Shown piece by piece: positions 17,301-25,071 of a stretch of DNA of 64,000 nt. The notes under the pieces were generated by a model, which had not been told where the DNA came from, searched no databases, and was given only the letters and a program-made list of their open reading frames with translations. This DNA comes from Pegethrix bostrychoides GSE-TBD4-15B (lineage in GTDB: Bacteria; Cyanobacteriota; Cyanobacteriia; Elainellales; Elainellaceae), in the NCBI GenBank assembly GCA_019359155.1, contig JAHHHV010000082.1, positions 29,236-93,235 of the forward strand, in the 5' to 3' direction. Within the stretch, counting starts at the first letter, position 1; every line of letters begins with the position of its first letter. The translations under genes and the position numbers were made by a program.

Positions 17301-17943
17301 GCACGAGTTGCGTTCTATGCAGAAGCGACTGCAGGCGATGGAGCCTGTGAATATGCTGGCGCTGGAAGAGTACGAGAAGACGCAGGCACGACTCGCAGAG
17401 CTGAGCCAAAAGCTGACGACGCTGGACGAAGAGCGCACCGAATTGCTGCTGCGAATCGAGAATTTTACCACCCTGCGGCAGCGCGCCTTCAAAGAAGCCT
17501 TTGATGCCGTCAACGAGAACTTTCAGACGATCTTTGCCGAACTCTCCGACGGCGACGGCTACCTGCAGCTCGACGATCCGCAAGATCCGTTCGCAGGCGG
17601 CCTGAATCTGGTGGCGCATCCTAAAGGCAAACCCGTGCGGCGGCTGGCCTCCATGTCGGGGGGCGAAAAGTCGCTGACGGCGCTCAGCTTTATCTTTGCG
17701 CTCCAGCGCTATCGCCCTTCGCCCTTCTACGCTTTCGACGAGGTGGATATGTTCCTGGATGGGGCAAATGTGGAGCGATTAGCTAGAATGATTAAACACC
17801 AGGCTCAGCAAGCCCAGTTTATTGTGGTCAGCCTGCGCCGACCGATGATTGAATCTGCTGAGCGCACCATTGGCGTCACCCAAGCTCGCGGAGCCTACAC
17901 TCAGGTTCTGGGGCTAACCTTGCAGCAGGGCGCTTCAGGTTAA
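14329..17943 (+). CDS. smc: Chromosome segregation protein SMC
   Basis: 1204 residues from a GTG start. The N-terminal head has the Walker A GPNGSGKSN (about residues 31-39), and the C-terminal head the ABC signature SMSGGEKSL (about 1108) and Walker B FYAFDEVDMFLD (about 1134). Two long coiled coils flank a hinge at about 535-690 (GLPGICGLVAEL to GAMTGGS). This is the condensin ATPase that dimerises at the hinge and organises the chromosome with ScpA and ScpB, neither of which is next to it. The start is fixed by the family opening YIKRVELTNFKSF. Length and all motifs are complete. Confidence 0.98.
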   Translation: MYIKRVELTNFKSFGGTTDVPLLPGFTVISGPNGSGKSNILDALLFALGLSSSKGMRAERLPDLVNQTQSGRGRSVVEASVTATFALEAGDIQQMLEDSEQEAAETADFEANHLERATEWTVMRKLRVTQQGTYTSNYYLNAQPCTLTELHEQLQKVHVYPEGYNVVLQGDVTSIISMNSRERREIIDELAGVAAFDRKIDQAKGKLDAVKEREERFRIVERELTTQRDKLSQDRIKAERYQRLKLELQNKSQWEAVLGWQTQAKQAEQLQLQIAAGDQTTVELAERLTAMAEEIKQATILLDRLNRHVKALGEDELLALQASLATREAELRQLQRQQQELANARQETAKSLERSQQDIQEYLRQMEALGRDKQRAESEDLFKLKAERDQAQQALEQQREAANAIASASDAWVQEQTALRREIEALQATLEPQRTEQARLQERTSQLKLKIQEQTNALTTVTGEIAAQQRQRSQVEAQVIGSIQAISQQEQSLSASERELQVQQDTQARLLTEQRDKHRQLDKLEAQAQIIRESQGTGLSKILAEAGLPGICGLVAELGRVDAQYQLALEIAAGARLSYLIVEDDSIAAAGIELLKRQRAGRATFLPLNKIRASSPANLPKWNRPEGFIDQASSLIDCDDRYREVFSYVFGNTVVFANLQSARRQMGQYRIVTLDGELLETSGAMTGGSLANRQGTLHFGRVEAGESAEAVTLRERLQEIAQVLQHCERQIAKAVVEVKEKAQALSEARQSQRSVQLQIEQLQKELMSLIAQEGQIRAQLGQNQQELATAEARLVALERDLPRQEALLAQQRQAMTALEASQTHSEWQQLQAGIRQQEAQLAQRQLTLQAAEQHLRDLEMQRQRFQEKIEQAQQRIQEQRARQTGQLTQSADLQAQAVQLTEQIATTQTALAALDQTLSAEKQERDRAERQLREQQTAYQQLEWQRQKLVETQQTRRQELVTLQAQLATQRAELPDPLPEIPEGTDLAALQHELRSMQKRLQAMEPVNMLALEEYEKTQARLAELSQKLTTLDEERTELLLRIENFTTLRQRAFKEAFDAVNENFQTIFAELSDGDGYLQLDDPQDPFAGGLNLVAHPKGKPVRRLASMSGGEKSLTALSFIFALQRYRPSPFYAFDEVDMFLDGANVERLARMIKHQAQQAQFIVVSLRRPMIESAERTIGVTQARGAYTQVLGLTLQQGASG

Positions 17944-17946
17944 ATT

Positions 17947-17970
17947 GGGTGATACGCTGGGTAATACGCT
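17947..17970. repeat. 12-bp tandem duplication after smc
   Basis: gggtgatacgct (17947-17958) and gggtaatacgct (17959-17970), directly after the smc stop, with one mismatch. Confidence 0.85.
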
Positions 17971-18022
17971 GAGGCTGAAGACCGCTGCGAGCGTTTAGAC
18001 TCGAACATGATTTTTGAACCAC

Positions 18023-18970
18023 ATGACTGAACCACAGTATTGCCAGCGTTCGGATTTGATGGGCACGCAGATTATTACGCGCAGCAGCGGTAAGCGGCTT
18101 GGCGTGGTTAGCCAGCTCTGGGTCGATGTCGATCGGCGCGAGGTTGTCGCTGTCGGCATGCGCGAAAGCGTGCTGTCTGGCGTGCTCTCAAATATCCAGC
18201 AAGCCATGCTGCTCACCAGCGTTCGCCAAATTGGGGACGTGGTGCTGGTGGATGACAACATCACGATGGAAGATGACTTCAACGCCGAAGCCTACAGCAC
18301 TCTGATCAACAGCGAAGTGATTACCGAAACAGGCGAGCTGTTGGGCAAAGTGCGCGGCTTCAAGTTCGATACCGCCGACGGGCGCGTGGAGGCCATTGTC
18401 GTTGCCTCAATCGGCCTGCCCCAAATCCCGGATCAGTTGATTAGCACCTATGAGCTGTCGATGCAGGAAGTGGTAAGCAGTGGCCCCGACAGGCTGATCG
18501 TGTTTGAAGGCGCAGAAGAGAAGCTGAGCCAGCTCACGGTAGGGCTGCTAGAGCGGATTGGCATTGGCAAACCGCCCTGGGAGCGTGATGACGAAATCGA
18601 CTACGCCACGCCTACCAAAACTGAAAATCAGCTGCCCTCCGGGGTGCGCGTCCCTGTCGAGCCGCTACAGCAGCGCGTCCCCGTCGCACAAGAAACCTGG
18701 GATGATGATAACTGGGAGCGGGAGCAGCGCGAGGTCAGCCCGCCGCTGAAAACGATGCGGCAAGAGCAGTCCGAAGCTTCCAACTGGGACGATGACAGCT
18801 ATGAGCCTGCCGTGCCCTATGCCGACATTCCGCAGGCTAAGCTAGTTTCTGACGAAGATGTGACCAAAGATGCCTGGGAAGATGACGAAAACCCTCAGCC
18901 CCGGCAGACTCCGGTGAATATCCCAGAGCGCAAGCGCGTCGTGGAATACGAAGAAGAGACAGATTACTAA
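18023..18970 (+). CDS. PRC-barrel domain-containing protein
   Basis: About 315 residues. Two PRC-barrel-like domains can be seen: the first about residues 5-75 (GTQIITRSSGKRLGVVSQLW) and the second about 95-165 (SEVITETGELLGKVRGFKF). PRC-barrels are small beta-barrels first seen in photosynthetic reaction centre H subunits and in the ribosome factor RimM. The C-terminal 130 residues are acidic with repeated DDD/WDDD motifs (WDDDNWE, NWDDDSYE, WEDDENP), probably disordered. The frame opens at a TTG (18014), but the ATG at 18023 is the better start. Proteins of this layout are widespread in cyanobacteria without an assigned function. Convergent with kaiC. Confidence 0.85.
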   Translation: MTEPQYCQRSDLMGTQIITRSSGKRLGVVSQLWVDVDRREVVAVGMRESVLSGVLSNIQQAMLLTSVRQIGDVVLVDDNITMEDDFNAEAYSTLINSEVITETGELLGKVRGFKFDTADGRVEAIVVASIGLPQIPDQLISTYELSMQEVVSSGPDRLIVFEGAEEKLSQLTVGLLERIGIGKPPWERDDEIDYATPTKTENQLPSGVRVPVEPLQQRVPVAQETWDDDNWEREQREVSPPLKTMRQEQSEASNWDDDSYEPAVPYADIPQAKLVSDEDVTKDAWEDDENPQPRQTPVNIPERKRVVEYEEETDY

Positions 18971-19001
18971 GAGGTGAGTCTGACTAGAAATCAGCGCTAG
19001 T

Positions 19002-20555
19002 CTACTCCTCAGCCTTTTCCTGCACGCCGCGCACAATCCGTGACAGCTCATTTTTCTCGTCTACCGCAATCCGGGTGGGTGAGCCGCTGATAATTCGCTC
19101 GAAGTTGCGGAACGAGTCTTTGATTTCTGGCCCGTCGCCGCTGATCACATATTCGCGGATACCTTTATCGTGCCAAGAGCCCCGCATCTTAAACACGTTA
19201 ATCGCCCGCGCCATTTCGCCGCGAATCTCGACATATTGCAGCATCAAGATGGTGTCGGTGATTGTCGAAATATGCGAATCGGTGATCGAATTCGACCCCA
19301 TGAACTGGTCGGTTGTGTTGGTGAAAAAGCCGGTGATTTCTTCCTGCTTGGCGAATCCGGTGACGCCAATAATAAACTGGCGAAACGCATTGTTGCTGAC
19401 GCCGCGCGCCAAAGCTGAGAGCGAGTCAATCGCAATCCGCGAAGGCTTAAACTCCGAGATCTCCGACTTAATGATTTGCAGGTGGTCTTCTAAGCCAGCT
19501 GACTCCGGATAGGCGCAGATGATTTTCAGCAAGCCCTGCTGCTCTAGCTCCTCAAAATCTGTGCCCCAGGAATAGGCGTTGCGGGAGAGCTGCGCTCGCG
19601 ACTCTTCGTAGGCAAACAGAATGGCGCGCTCGCCCTGATTGCAGGCATTCTGCAAAAACTTGCTGACCAGCAGCGTCTTGCCTGTGCCGGTGGCGCCGGT
19701 GGTCAGAATAATCGAATCTTTGAAGAAGCCGCCGCCGCACATTTCGTCGAGCGTGGTCACACCCGATGAGACCCGCACGTTAGAAGAGCGCTGGGTTAGC
19801 CGCATTGCCCCCAACGGGAAAATGTTCACGCCCTGCCCCGTAATCGTAAACGGATACTCGCCCTTCATGTGGGTGGTGCCGCGCAGCTTCAGAATCTCGA
19901 TGGTGCGCCGCCGCCGCTCGCCTTCCAGCACGTTCCGGACAATCGCCACGTTGTCTGAGACAAACTCTTCCACGCCAAACCGGGCCACCGGGCCATATTC
20001 CTCAATCCGTTCGGTGGTCATAATTGTGGTTGCGCCCACCTGCTTCAGGCGCGCCACCAGCCGAAAAATCTCGCGCCGCACGACCGAAGCCGCGTCGTAC
20101 TGCTGAAACACCGCAGTCACAGAGTCAATCGAAACCCGCTTGGCTTTGTATTTGCGAATCGCGTACTGAATGCGTTCAATCAAGGCCGATAGGTCAAAGT
20201 TGCCAATCACATCTTGGCCTTCGGGGTCCGGCGAAGCGTCCAGGATAAATAGTTTGCCTTCGTCTACGAATTGCTGCAAGTTCCAGCCGAAACTGTAGGC
20301 GTTTTTGATAATGTCGGCAGGCGACTCTTCAAAGGTGACAAACACGCCTGCCTCGTCAAACTGGGTGATGCCGTTGTAGAGAAACTGCGTTGCAAACAGG
20401 GTTTTGCCCGTACCAGATGTGCCGCTCACCAGCGTCGTGCGTCCGATTGGCAGCCCGCCGTGGCTGATATCGTCAAACCCTTCGATCATGGTGCGCATCT
20501 TGTGAACGCCCACCACCTCGGCATTCTGCGACTGACTGGAATTGGCCTGGGTCAT
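19002..20555 (-). CDS. kaiC: Circadian clock protein kinase/ATPase KaiC
   Basis: 517 residues, two RecA-like halves. CI has Walker A GTSGTGKT (45-52) and catalytic Glu76/Glu77; CII has GATGTGKT (287-294) and Glu317/Glu318. The phosphorylation pair is Ser430/Thr431 in ITDSHISTITD, one number lower than in Synechococcus elongatus. The C-terminal A-loop, which KaiA binds, is intact (SPTRIAVDEKNELSRI). KaiC forms hexamers whose phosphorylation and ATPase cycle are the core timer. It is the last gene of kaiA-kaiB-kaiC, 142 bases after kaiB, a gap large enough for its own promoter and holding a 14-bp palindrome. Confidence 0.99.
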   Translation of the reverse strand: MTQANSSQSQNAEVVGVHKMRTMIEGFDDISHGGLPIGRTTLVSGTSGTGKTLFATQFLYNGITQFDEAGVFVTFEESPADIIKNAYSFGWNLQQFVDEGKLFILDASPDPEGQDVIGNFDLSALIERIQYAIRKYKAKRVSIDSVTAVFQQYDAASVVRREIFRLVARLKQVGATTIMTTERIEEYGPVARFGVEEFVSDNVAIVRNVLEGERRRRTIEILKLRGTTHMKGEYPFTITGQGVNIFPLGAMRLTQRSSNVRVSSGVTTLDEMCGGGFFKDSIILTTGATGTGKTLLVSKFLQNACNQGERAILFAYEESRAQLSRNAYSWGTDFEELEQQGLLKIICAYPESAGLEDHLQIIKSEISEFKPSRIAIDSLSALARGVSNNAFRQFIIGVTGFAKQEEITGFFTNTTDQFMGSNSITDSHISTITDTILMLQYVEIRGEMARAINVFKMRGSWHDKGIREYVISGDGPEIKDSFRNFERIISGSPTRIAVDEKNELSRIVRGVQEKAEE

Positions 20556-20573
20556 GAGTCCTGTAACCTTTAC

Positions 20574-20587
20574 TCGATCTAGATCGA
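20574..20587. promoter_or_regulatory. 14-bp perfect palindrome just upstream of kaiC
   Basis: TCGATCTAGATCGA, centred 25 bases before the kaiC ATG in the kaiB-kaiC gap. It could be an operator or chance. There is no T-run, so it is not an intrinsic terminator. Confidence 0.35.
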
Positions 20588-20697
20588 ACCCTGAAGCGAA
20601 TCCAATTTCTGGAATGCCGCTCTGTCCCTGAATTATACGGAATTATCGACGCGCTCTGGCCGTTCTGAGTCTGCTCCAGCCAATCGTGATGTCAGCG

Positions 20698-21033
20698 CTA
20701 CTCTTCTAGCTCTTCTTCTTGCAGCTCGTCATAGAGCAGATCCAGGCCAATCAAGACGCGCTCGCGGTCAGAGAGATCGCCGATGATTTTGCGAACCGGC
20801 GGCGGCAGAATCTTGGCAAGCGTTGGGGTGGCCAGGATTTTGTCTTCTTCGGCAAGCTGCGGATTTTTCAGCACGTCGATGACCTTCAGCGCGTAGACCC
20901 CCTGAAATTCTTTTTCCAAAATATTATTCAGCGTTTTTAAGGCGCGCACCGAGTTGGGGGTGTTGCCCGCCACGTACAGCTTTAGGATGTAGGTTTTTTT
21001 CAAGGGACGTATGAATTCACTCGGTGCTGTCAT
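20698..21033 (-). CDS. kaiB: Circadian clock protein KaiB
   Basis: 111 residues, a little longer than the 102 of Synechococcus elongatus because of N- and C-terminal tails. The thioredoxin-like core is typical ([19 protein letters not shown], then [20 protein letters not shown]). KaiB switches to a rare fold to bind the KaiC CI ring, sequester KaiA and recruit output kinases. The C-terminus is acidic ([10 protein letters not shown]), as in true clock KaiB. It starts 29 bases after the kaiA stop, so the two genes are very likely cotranscribed. Confidence 0.98.
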   Translation of the reverse strand: MTAPSEFIRPLKKTYILKLYVAGNTPNSVRALKTLNNILEKEFQGVYALKVIDVLKNPQLAEEDKILATPTLAKILPPPVRKIIGDLSDRERVLIGLDLLYDELQEEELEE

Positions 21034-21062
21034 CCTATCCTAGATTCAGCAAGGCCAAAAAT

Positions 21063-21506
21063 CTAGGACTCACGCGAGATTGAGCGGCGATACATTTCAC
21101 AGAGGTGAGCCAGCATGTCAATCAGCGTGAGTCGGTAGTCGAGCAGTATCTCATCGCTCCGCCCTTCCAGCTTCAAATGCTTCGAGAATTCATCCATGAT
21201 TTCCATATGAATCTCGACGATTTGAGAGATGGGTACATCAACTAAAAACGCTAAGTTGACGAATTTATCAATCTGATCGTTGAGACCGGGTTCATCTGAA
21301 AAGTAAGCCAGAATAATCTCGCGATAGTCCTGCTTGAGCTGCCGCAACAGGTCTGCTTTCTGAGGCGGAGTCATGTTCTGTAAAAAGATTTGAGGATGAC
21401 GCTTGTCATAAACACCCAGATATCCCAGACGCTCTTCAAGCTTTTTGACCAACCGCAGCTGCTGTACCATCTGACTGAATTCAACCGCTTTGGCAATAAA
21501 AATCAA
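21063..21506 (-). CDS. kaiA: Circadian clock protein KaiA, short form lacking the pseudo-receiver domain
   Basis: 147 residues against about 284-300 in full-length KaiA. What remains is the linker and C-terminal four-helix dimer domain that binds the KaiC A-loop and promotes autophosphorylation: RLGYLGVYDKRHP, DFREI-type helix, FVNLAFLVDVPISQIVEIH, and DYRLTLIDMLAHLCEMYRR. The N-terminal pseudo-receiver is absent. The frame opens at TTG 21506, with an in-frame stop about 70 bases further upstream and no ATG between; the first ATG is at 21470. Neither has a strong ribosome binding site. Short KaiA is known in some filamentous cyanobacteria such as Nostoc, so this looks like a lineage trait, not a broken gene. 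Confidence 0.92.
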   Translation of the reverse strand: MIFIAKAVEFSQMVQQLRLVKKLEERLGYLGVYDKRHPQIFLQNMTPPQKADLLRQLKQDYREIILAYFSDEPGLNDQIDKFVNLAFLVDVPISQIVEIHMEIMDEFSKHLKLEGRSDEILLDYRLTLIDMLAHLCEMYRRSISRES

Positions 21507-21824
21507 CAGGATAGCTATACAAAAATATTTATAGTTATCAAAATACTTAACACTTAATTGTAATGGAGAAGGGCATTATCCCACCAGGATCCCGGCATAA
21601 TTAGGATATTAGGCTCAATAGCTCAGCCTCAGAACTCTGCTAAAGTCGAAATCACGCAGGCCATCCCGCGGGCCATCATGCAGAGCGCGCTCACTCGGTT
21701 TTCTAGATCTGCTGAGTTTTTATAGAAGCTCTCTAGCAATTCTCTGATTCTGGATTCTGCTTCAGCAAGCTTCACTCAGGTTCTTCATGCTCATTGTCTC
21801 CAGACTCCTCTGGATCTGCTGCAA
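21507..21824. other. Divergent intergenic region between kaiA and a hybrid kinase
   Basis: About 318 AT-richer bases between kaiA (minus) and the histidine kinase (plus). I looked for leftovers of a KaiA receiver domain in all minus-strand frames and saw none; the frame in line with kaiA has a stop near 21576. It likely contains both promoters. Confidence 0.5.
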
Positions 21825-24800
21825 ATGAATATCTCTTGTCTCAGAGAATTCATGATTTCAGTTCCTACCTGCCATGCAGCAATGACTCTGGCAGAAGTTT
21901 GGCAGCTATTTCGGCAAAGCGGCGCAGATCAGGTGCTCGTCAACGGGCAGACGAAGGAACAACCGCCGAGCATTCTACATCTCTGTCGATTTATTGCGGT
22001 GATGCCGCTCGATCTATCGGAGATCTGGCCGCAGAAGCTGCTGCTCACGGCGCTGCTTCAGGATTCACCTGAGCTGCTTCAGCCCGTCCGGCTGCTCCAG
22101 ACCGATGCCGATCTCGCCCAGCTTCAAGAACAGCTCTATCAGGATGCGGCTGATCCCAATCTACCGTTAGTCTGGGCAGACTCGACCGGGCAATGGGTGG
22201 GGTTGCTCGATCACGTCAAGCTAATCGCGGTGCTGCGGGTTGAGGCTGCTGCTAAGGCTGCTGCTGCGGGTGGCACTGAGCTGGGCACTGAGCTGGGCAC
22301 TGAGCTGGGCACTGAGCTGGGCGCGAATTATCCCCACTGCCTGATTCTCTCTCAACCCGCTGCGGCAGCTCACCCTTTCCCCGATCCACTGATTGACCTC
22401 CTGGAGCGCCTGCCGCTGCCCTTGATGCTGCAAACCTCTACGGGGCGCGTAGTCAGCCAAAACCTGGCTTGGCGGCAGCAGGTGGGAGCCATTCAGCATC
22501 CACAGCGGATTCGCCGAGCCGCCGCCCGCATCCTGGAAACAGCGATAGCGCGAGACGGGGCGATTGACGAAGAGCCCTTGAGTAGCTTCCAGGTGCAGTC
22601 AGATAGCCAAGCTGGCAGCTGCCAGCTTGGCTCCGAACCCAACACCTGCGTCTGCATTTGCCCAATGGAGACGGGGCAAGAGCGGGTCTGGCAGTTTATC
22701 AAAATTCCGATGGGTCGCTCCAACCTGCACGGGCAGGCAGCTGAGCCGCAGATGGACTGGTCAACGAACCACTCCTCGTTTAAGCTAGCTTCGCTCAAAT
22801 TTAATCCCGATCCTAACTGGCGCAGCCTAATTCAAACCGAGCAGCTCTGGCTGGTTTGGGCAGAAGATATGACTGAGCAGCAGCAGATTGCTCAAGAGCT
22901 AGCCGCTAAAAATGCTGATTTGCTCCAGCTAAATCGACTCAAAGACGAGTTTCTAGCCTGCATGAGCCACGAGCTTAAAACGCCGCTAACCGCGATTCTA
23001 GGCATGTCTAGCCTGCTCAAAGATCAGCAGATTGGCAGCCTCAACGAGCGTCAGTCTCACTACGCCAAGCTGATCTATCAGGGCGGGCGGCATCTGGTGG
23101 CCATCGTCAACAACATTCTCGACTTAACCCGCACTGAAACGGGTCAACTAGAGCTGCTTTTGGAGCCGATCCATATTGAAACACTCTGCCAGCAAACCTA
23201 TGAGCAGTCGCGCCAGCTCATTGAGAGTGCTGAGCTAGCCCGCAATGCCGATCCAGTGCCGCCGCTCAACTTTCGGCTAGAGATTCAGCCCGATTTGGAC
23301 TACATTGTGGCAGATGAGCTGCGGCTGCGGCAGATGCTCACCAATCTGCTCTCTAACGCAATTAAGTTCACCGAACCGGGCGGCGAGTTTGGCCTGCAAG
23401 TCGAGAGCTGGGAAGGCTGGATTTCCTTCACCGTTTGGGATACTGGCATCGGCATCCCGGCAGATAAGCAGCATTTGATCTTCCAAAAATTTCAGCAGCT
23501 AGAACAGATGCTAACCCGCCAGTTTCAGGGGACAGGGCTGGGGCTAGTACTGACGCAGCAGCTAGCGCGGCTGCATGGCGGCGATGTCACCTTCACCTCA
23601 ACGCCGGGCATCGGCAGCCGATTTACGCTGCTGCTGCCGCCTGCGCCGCCTCAGGCCGACCATAGCCTTGTCTCAGAAGCCCGCTCGACGCTGGCAGAGC
23701 GGAATCGGCTGCTGCTCATCATTGAAGACAAAGCGGAGCAACTGACCGAGAGAACTAGTCAGCTCGCTGAACTCGGCTATCGCTCGGTGATCGCCCGATC
23801 TGGAACTGAGGCGATTGAAAAAGCTCGCCGTCTCCAGCCCGCCGCCATTTTGCTCAACCCAACGCTGCCGCTGCTCTCGGGCTGGGATGTGCTGACTCTG
23901 CTCAAAGCCGACGAATCCACCCGCGAGATTCCGCTCGTGGTGACGGCGCTCTGGGTAGAGCGCGAGCAGGCGTTGCAGCAGGGGGCGGATGGCTTTTTGA
24001 GCTTGCCCGTCGACACCGAAGCCCTGCAACAGTGTCTGGAGCGGCTAGTTGATCGAGAAGAATCTGCCCTGTCAGATTTGATTTCGGATCTGACCGTACT
24101 GCATCTCTATGAGGGCAGTCCCACCTTCACGTTAGTTTCGTCTCAGACGCTGACCCAGGGCGTGAATCGGCTGCTGCATCCCTATCACTGCCGCGTTCTA
24201 GAAGTGGATGATCTCGACCAGGCTGATCTGCTAGCGAGGGTTTGGAAACCGGATCTGGTGCTGATCGATCAAGTTCAGAGCGAACCGCAGGCGTTTATGC
24301 AGGCACTCAGTCAGTCGGCTTTAGCAAAGCTGCCCTTGATCACGCTGAGTGCTGAATTAACCCAGGCAGCACATCAAATGCCGGGACTTTCGGTGTTTCC
24401 CTATCTGGCAATGTCACTGGCAGCGGATCAGTCGGCGCCGCAGATTGCTGAACTGGTGCAGATCATGCAGTTGGCGGCAGGGGTGAGCTGGGTTCCGCAT
24501 GTGCTGGTGACCGACTGCGGCGCAATGCATTGGAACCTGAATGCTGAAACTGCTGAAGCAACTGCTGAGACTGTCGATGCAGTTCAGCCGCCCGTGCGGG
24601 CATTGGTTCAATATCTCCAAACCGCAGGATTCCGCAGCGTGGTCTGTCAAGATTGGGGGCAGATTCAGCACAAGCTTCAGCAGCAGACTGTAGATTTGCT
24701 GTTACTCTGTGCGCCATCAGATCTACCCGCTCATGTGGTGTCGCAAATAGCACAGCAGCTCAAGCAGATTCAGCACCCGCCGCTGATCTTTGTCTGGCAA

Positions 24801-24968
24801 GATCGACCAGCGCTATCGGAGACAGCGACCCGCAGTGCAGATAGGATCTCAGCCTGGAATTCTATCGCCGATCAGGTATTCTCAACTTCTACGCCAATTT
24901 TGGAGCTGTTGGCTCAGGTCAATCTCAGCCTGACTGCAAAGCGGCATCGGAGCCGCAACGAGCGATAA
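21825..24968 (+). CDS. Hybrid sensor histidine kinase with N-terminal CBS-like region and multiple receiver-like domains
   Basis: 1047 residues. Residues 15-140 resemble a pair of CBS motifs, followed by a TELG tandem repeat (151-166) and a PAS-like segment (about 190-350). The HisKA domain has the phospho-acceptor His382 in MSHELKTPL; the HATPase domain shows N-box NLLSNAIKF, DTGIGIP and GTGLGL. Three receiver-like modules follow: about 630-740, where Asn678 replaces the acceptor Asp; about 757-880, with Asp815 (LVLIDQ); and about 890-1030, with Cys at the expected Asp (LLLLCAP). There are no transmembrane helices, so it is cytoplasmic. It is divergent from kaiA, hinting at a clock-linked role, which is inference. 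ATG at 21852 is an alternative start. Confidence 0.88.
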   Translation: MNISCLREFMISVPTCHAAMTLAEVWQLFRQSGADQVLVNGQTKEQPPSILHLCRFIAVMPLDLSEIWPQKLLLTALLQDSPELLQPVRLLQTDADLAQLQEQLYQDAADPNLPLVWADSTGQWVGLLDHVKLIAVLRVEAAAKAAAAGGTELGTELGTELGTELGANYPHCLILSQPAAAAHPFPDPLIDLLERLPLPLMLQTSTGRVVSQNLAWRQQVGAIQHPQRIRRAAARILETAIARDGAIDEEPLSSFQVQSDSQAGSCQLGSEPNTCVCICPMETGQERVWQFIKIPMGRSNLHGQAAEPQMDWSTNHSSFKLASLKFNPDPNWRSLIQTEQLWLVWAEDMTEQQQIAQELAAKNADLLQLNRLKDEFLACMSHELKTPLTAILGMSSLLKDQQIGSLNERQSHYAKLIYQGGRHLVAIVNNILDLTRTETGQLELLLEPIHIETLCQQTYEQSRQLIESAELARNADPVPPLNFRLEIQPDLDYIVADELRLRQMLTNLLSNAIKFTEPGGEFGLQVESWEGWISFTVWDTGIGIPADKQHLIFQKFQQLEQMLTRQFQGTGLGLVLTQQLARLHGGDVTFTSTPGIGSRFTLLLPPAPPQADHSLVSEARSTLAERNRLLLIIEDKAEQLTERTSQLAELGYRSVIARSGTEAIEKARRLQPAAILLNPTLPLLSGWDVLTLLKADESTREIPLVVTALWVEREQALQQGADGFLSLPVDTEALQQCLERLVDREESALSDLISDLTVLHLYEGSPTFTLVSSQTLTQGVNRLLHPYHCRVLEVDDLDQADLLARVWKPDLVLIDQVQSEPQAFMQALSQSALAKLPLITLSAELTQAAHQMPGLSVFPYLAMSLAADQSAPQIAELVQIMQLAAGVSWVPHVLVTDCGAMHWNLNAETAEATAETVDAVQPPVRALVQYLQTAGFRSVVCQDWGQIQHKLQQQTVDLLLLCAPSDLPAHVVSQIAQQLKQIQHPPLIFVWQDRPALSETATRSADRISAWNSIADQVFSTSTPILELLAQVNLSLTAKRHRSRNER
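22272..22319 (+). repeat. 12-bp tandem repeat coding TELG
   Basis: Four exact copies of the 12-bp unit ggcactgagctg (22272-22319), in frame in the kinase gene and encoding TELG repeats between the CBS-like and PAS-like parts. Confidence 0.92.
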
Positions 24969-25000
24969 AAAAGCAGCTACCCAAAAGTTCGGGTAGCTGC
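24967..25000 (-). terminator. Rho-independent terminator of the ATP synthase operon
   Basis: On the minus strand a 10-bp perfect stem (GCAGCTACCC / GGGTAGCTGC) with an 8-base loop is followed by six T. It lies 58 bases past the gamma-subunit stop and touches the stop of the convergent kinase gene, so it may also end kinase transcripts. Confidence 0.92.
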
Positions 25001-25045
25001 CGCCATCTCAAAGTGAAGTTCTAGGACAAATCTCAAAATAATCTC

Positions 25046-25071
25046 CAGGTGAGCGCTTCAGGTGAGCGCTT
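25046..25071. repeat. 13-bp tandem duplication with the atpG stop at the junction
   Basis: caggtgagcgctt occurs at 25046-25058 and 25059-25071. The gamma-subunit stop (minus strand, 25058-25060) sits exactly at the junction, so one copy codes the C-terminus and the other is untranslated. Confidence 0.9.

Noticed and set aside
21507..21824. Lost pseudo-receiver part of KaiA by frameshift
   Set aside because: I read the region on the minus strand in three frames and saw no receiver-like sequence; stops are frequent. A domain absent by descent is more likely than a frameshift.
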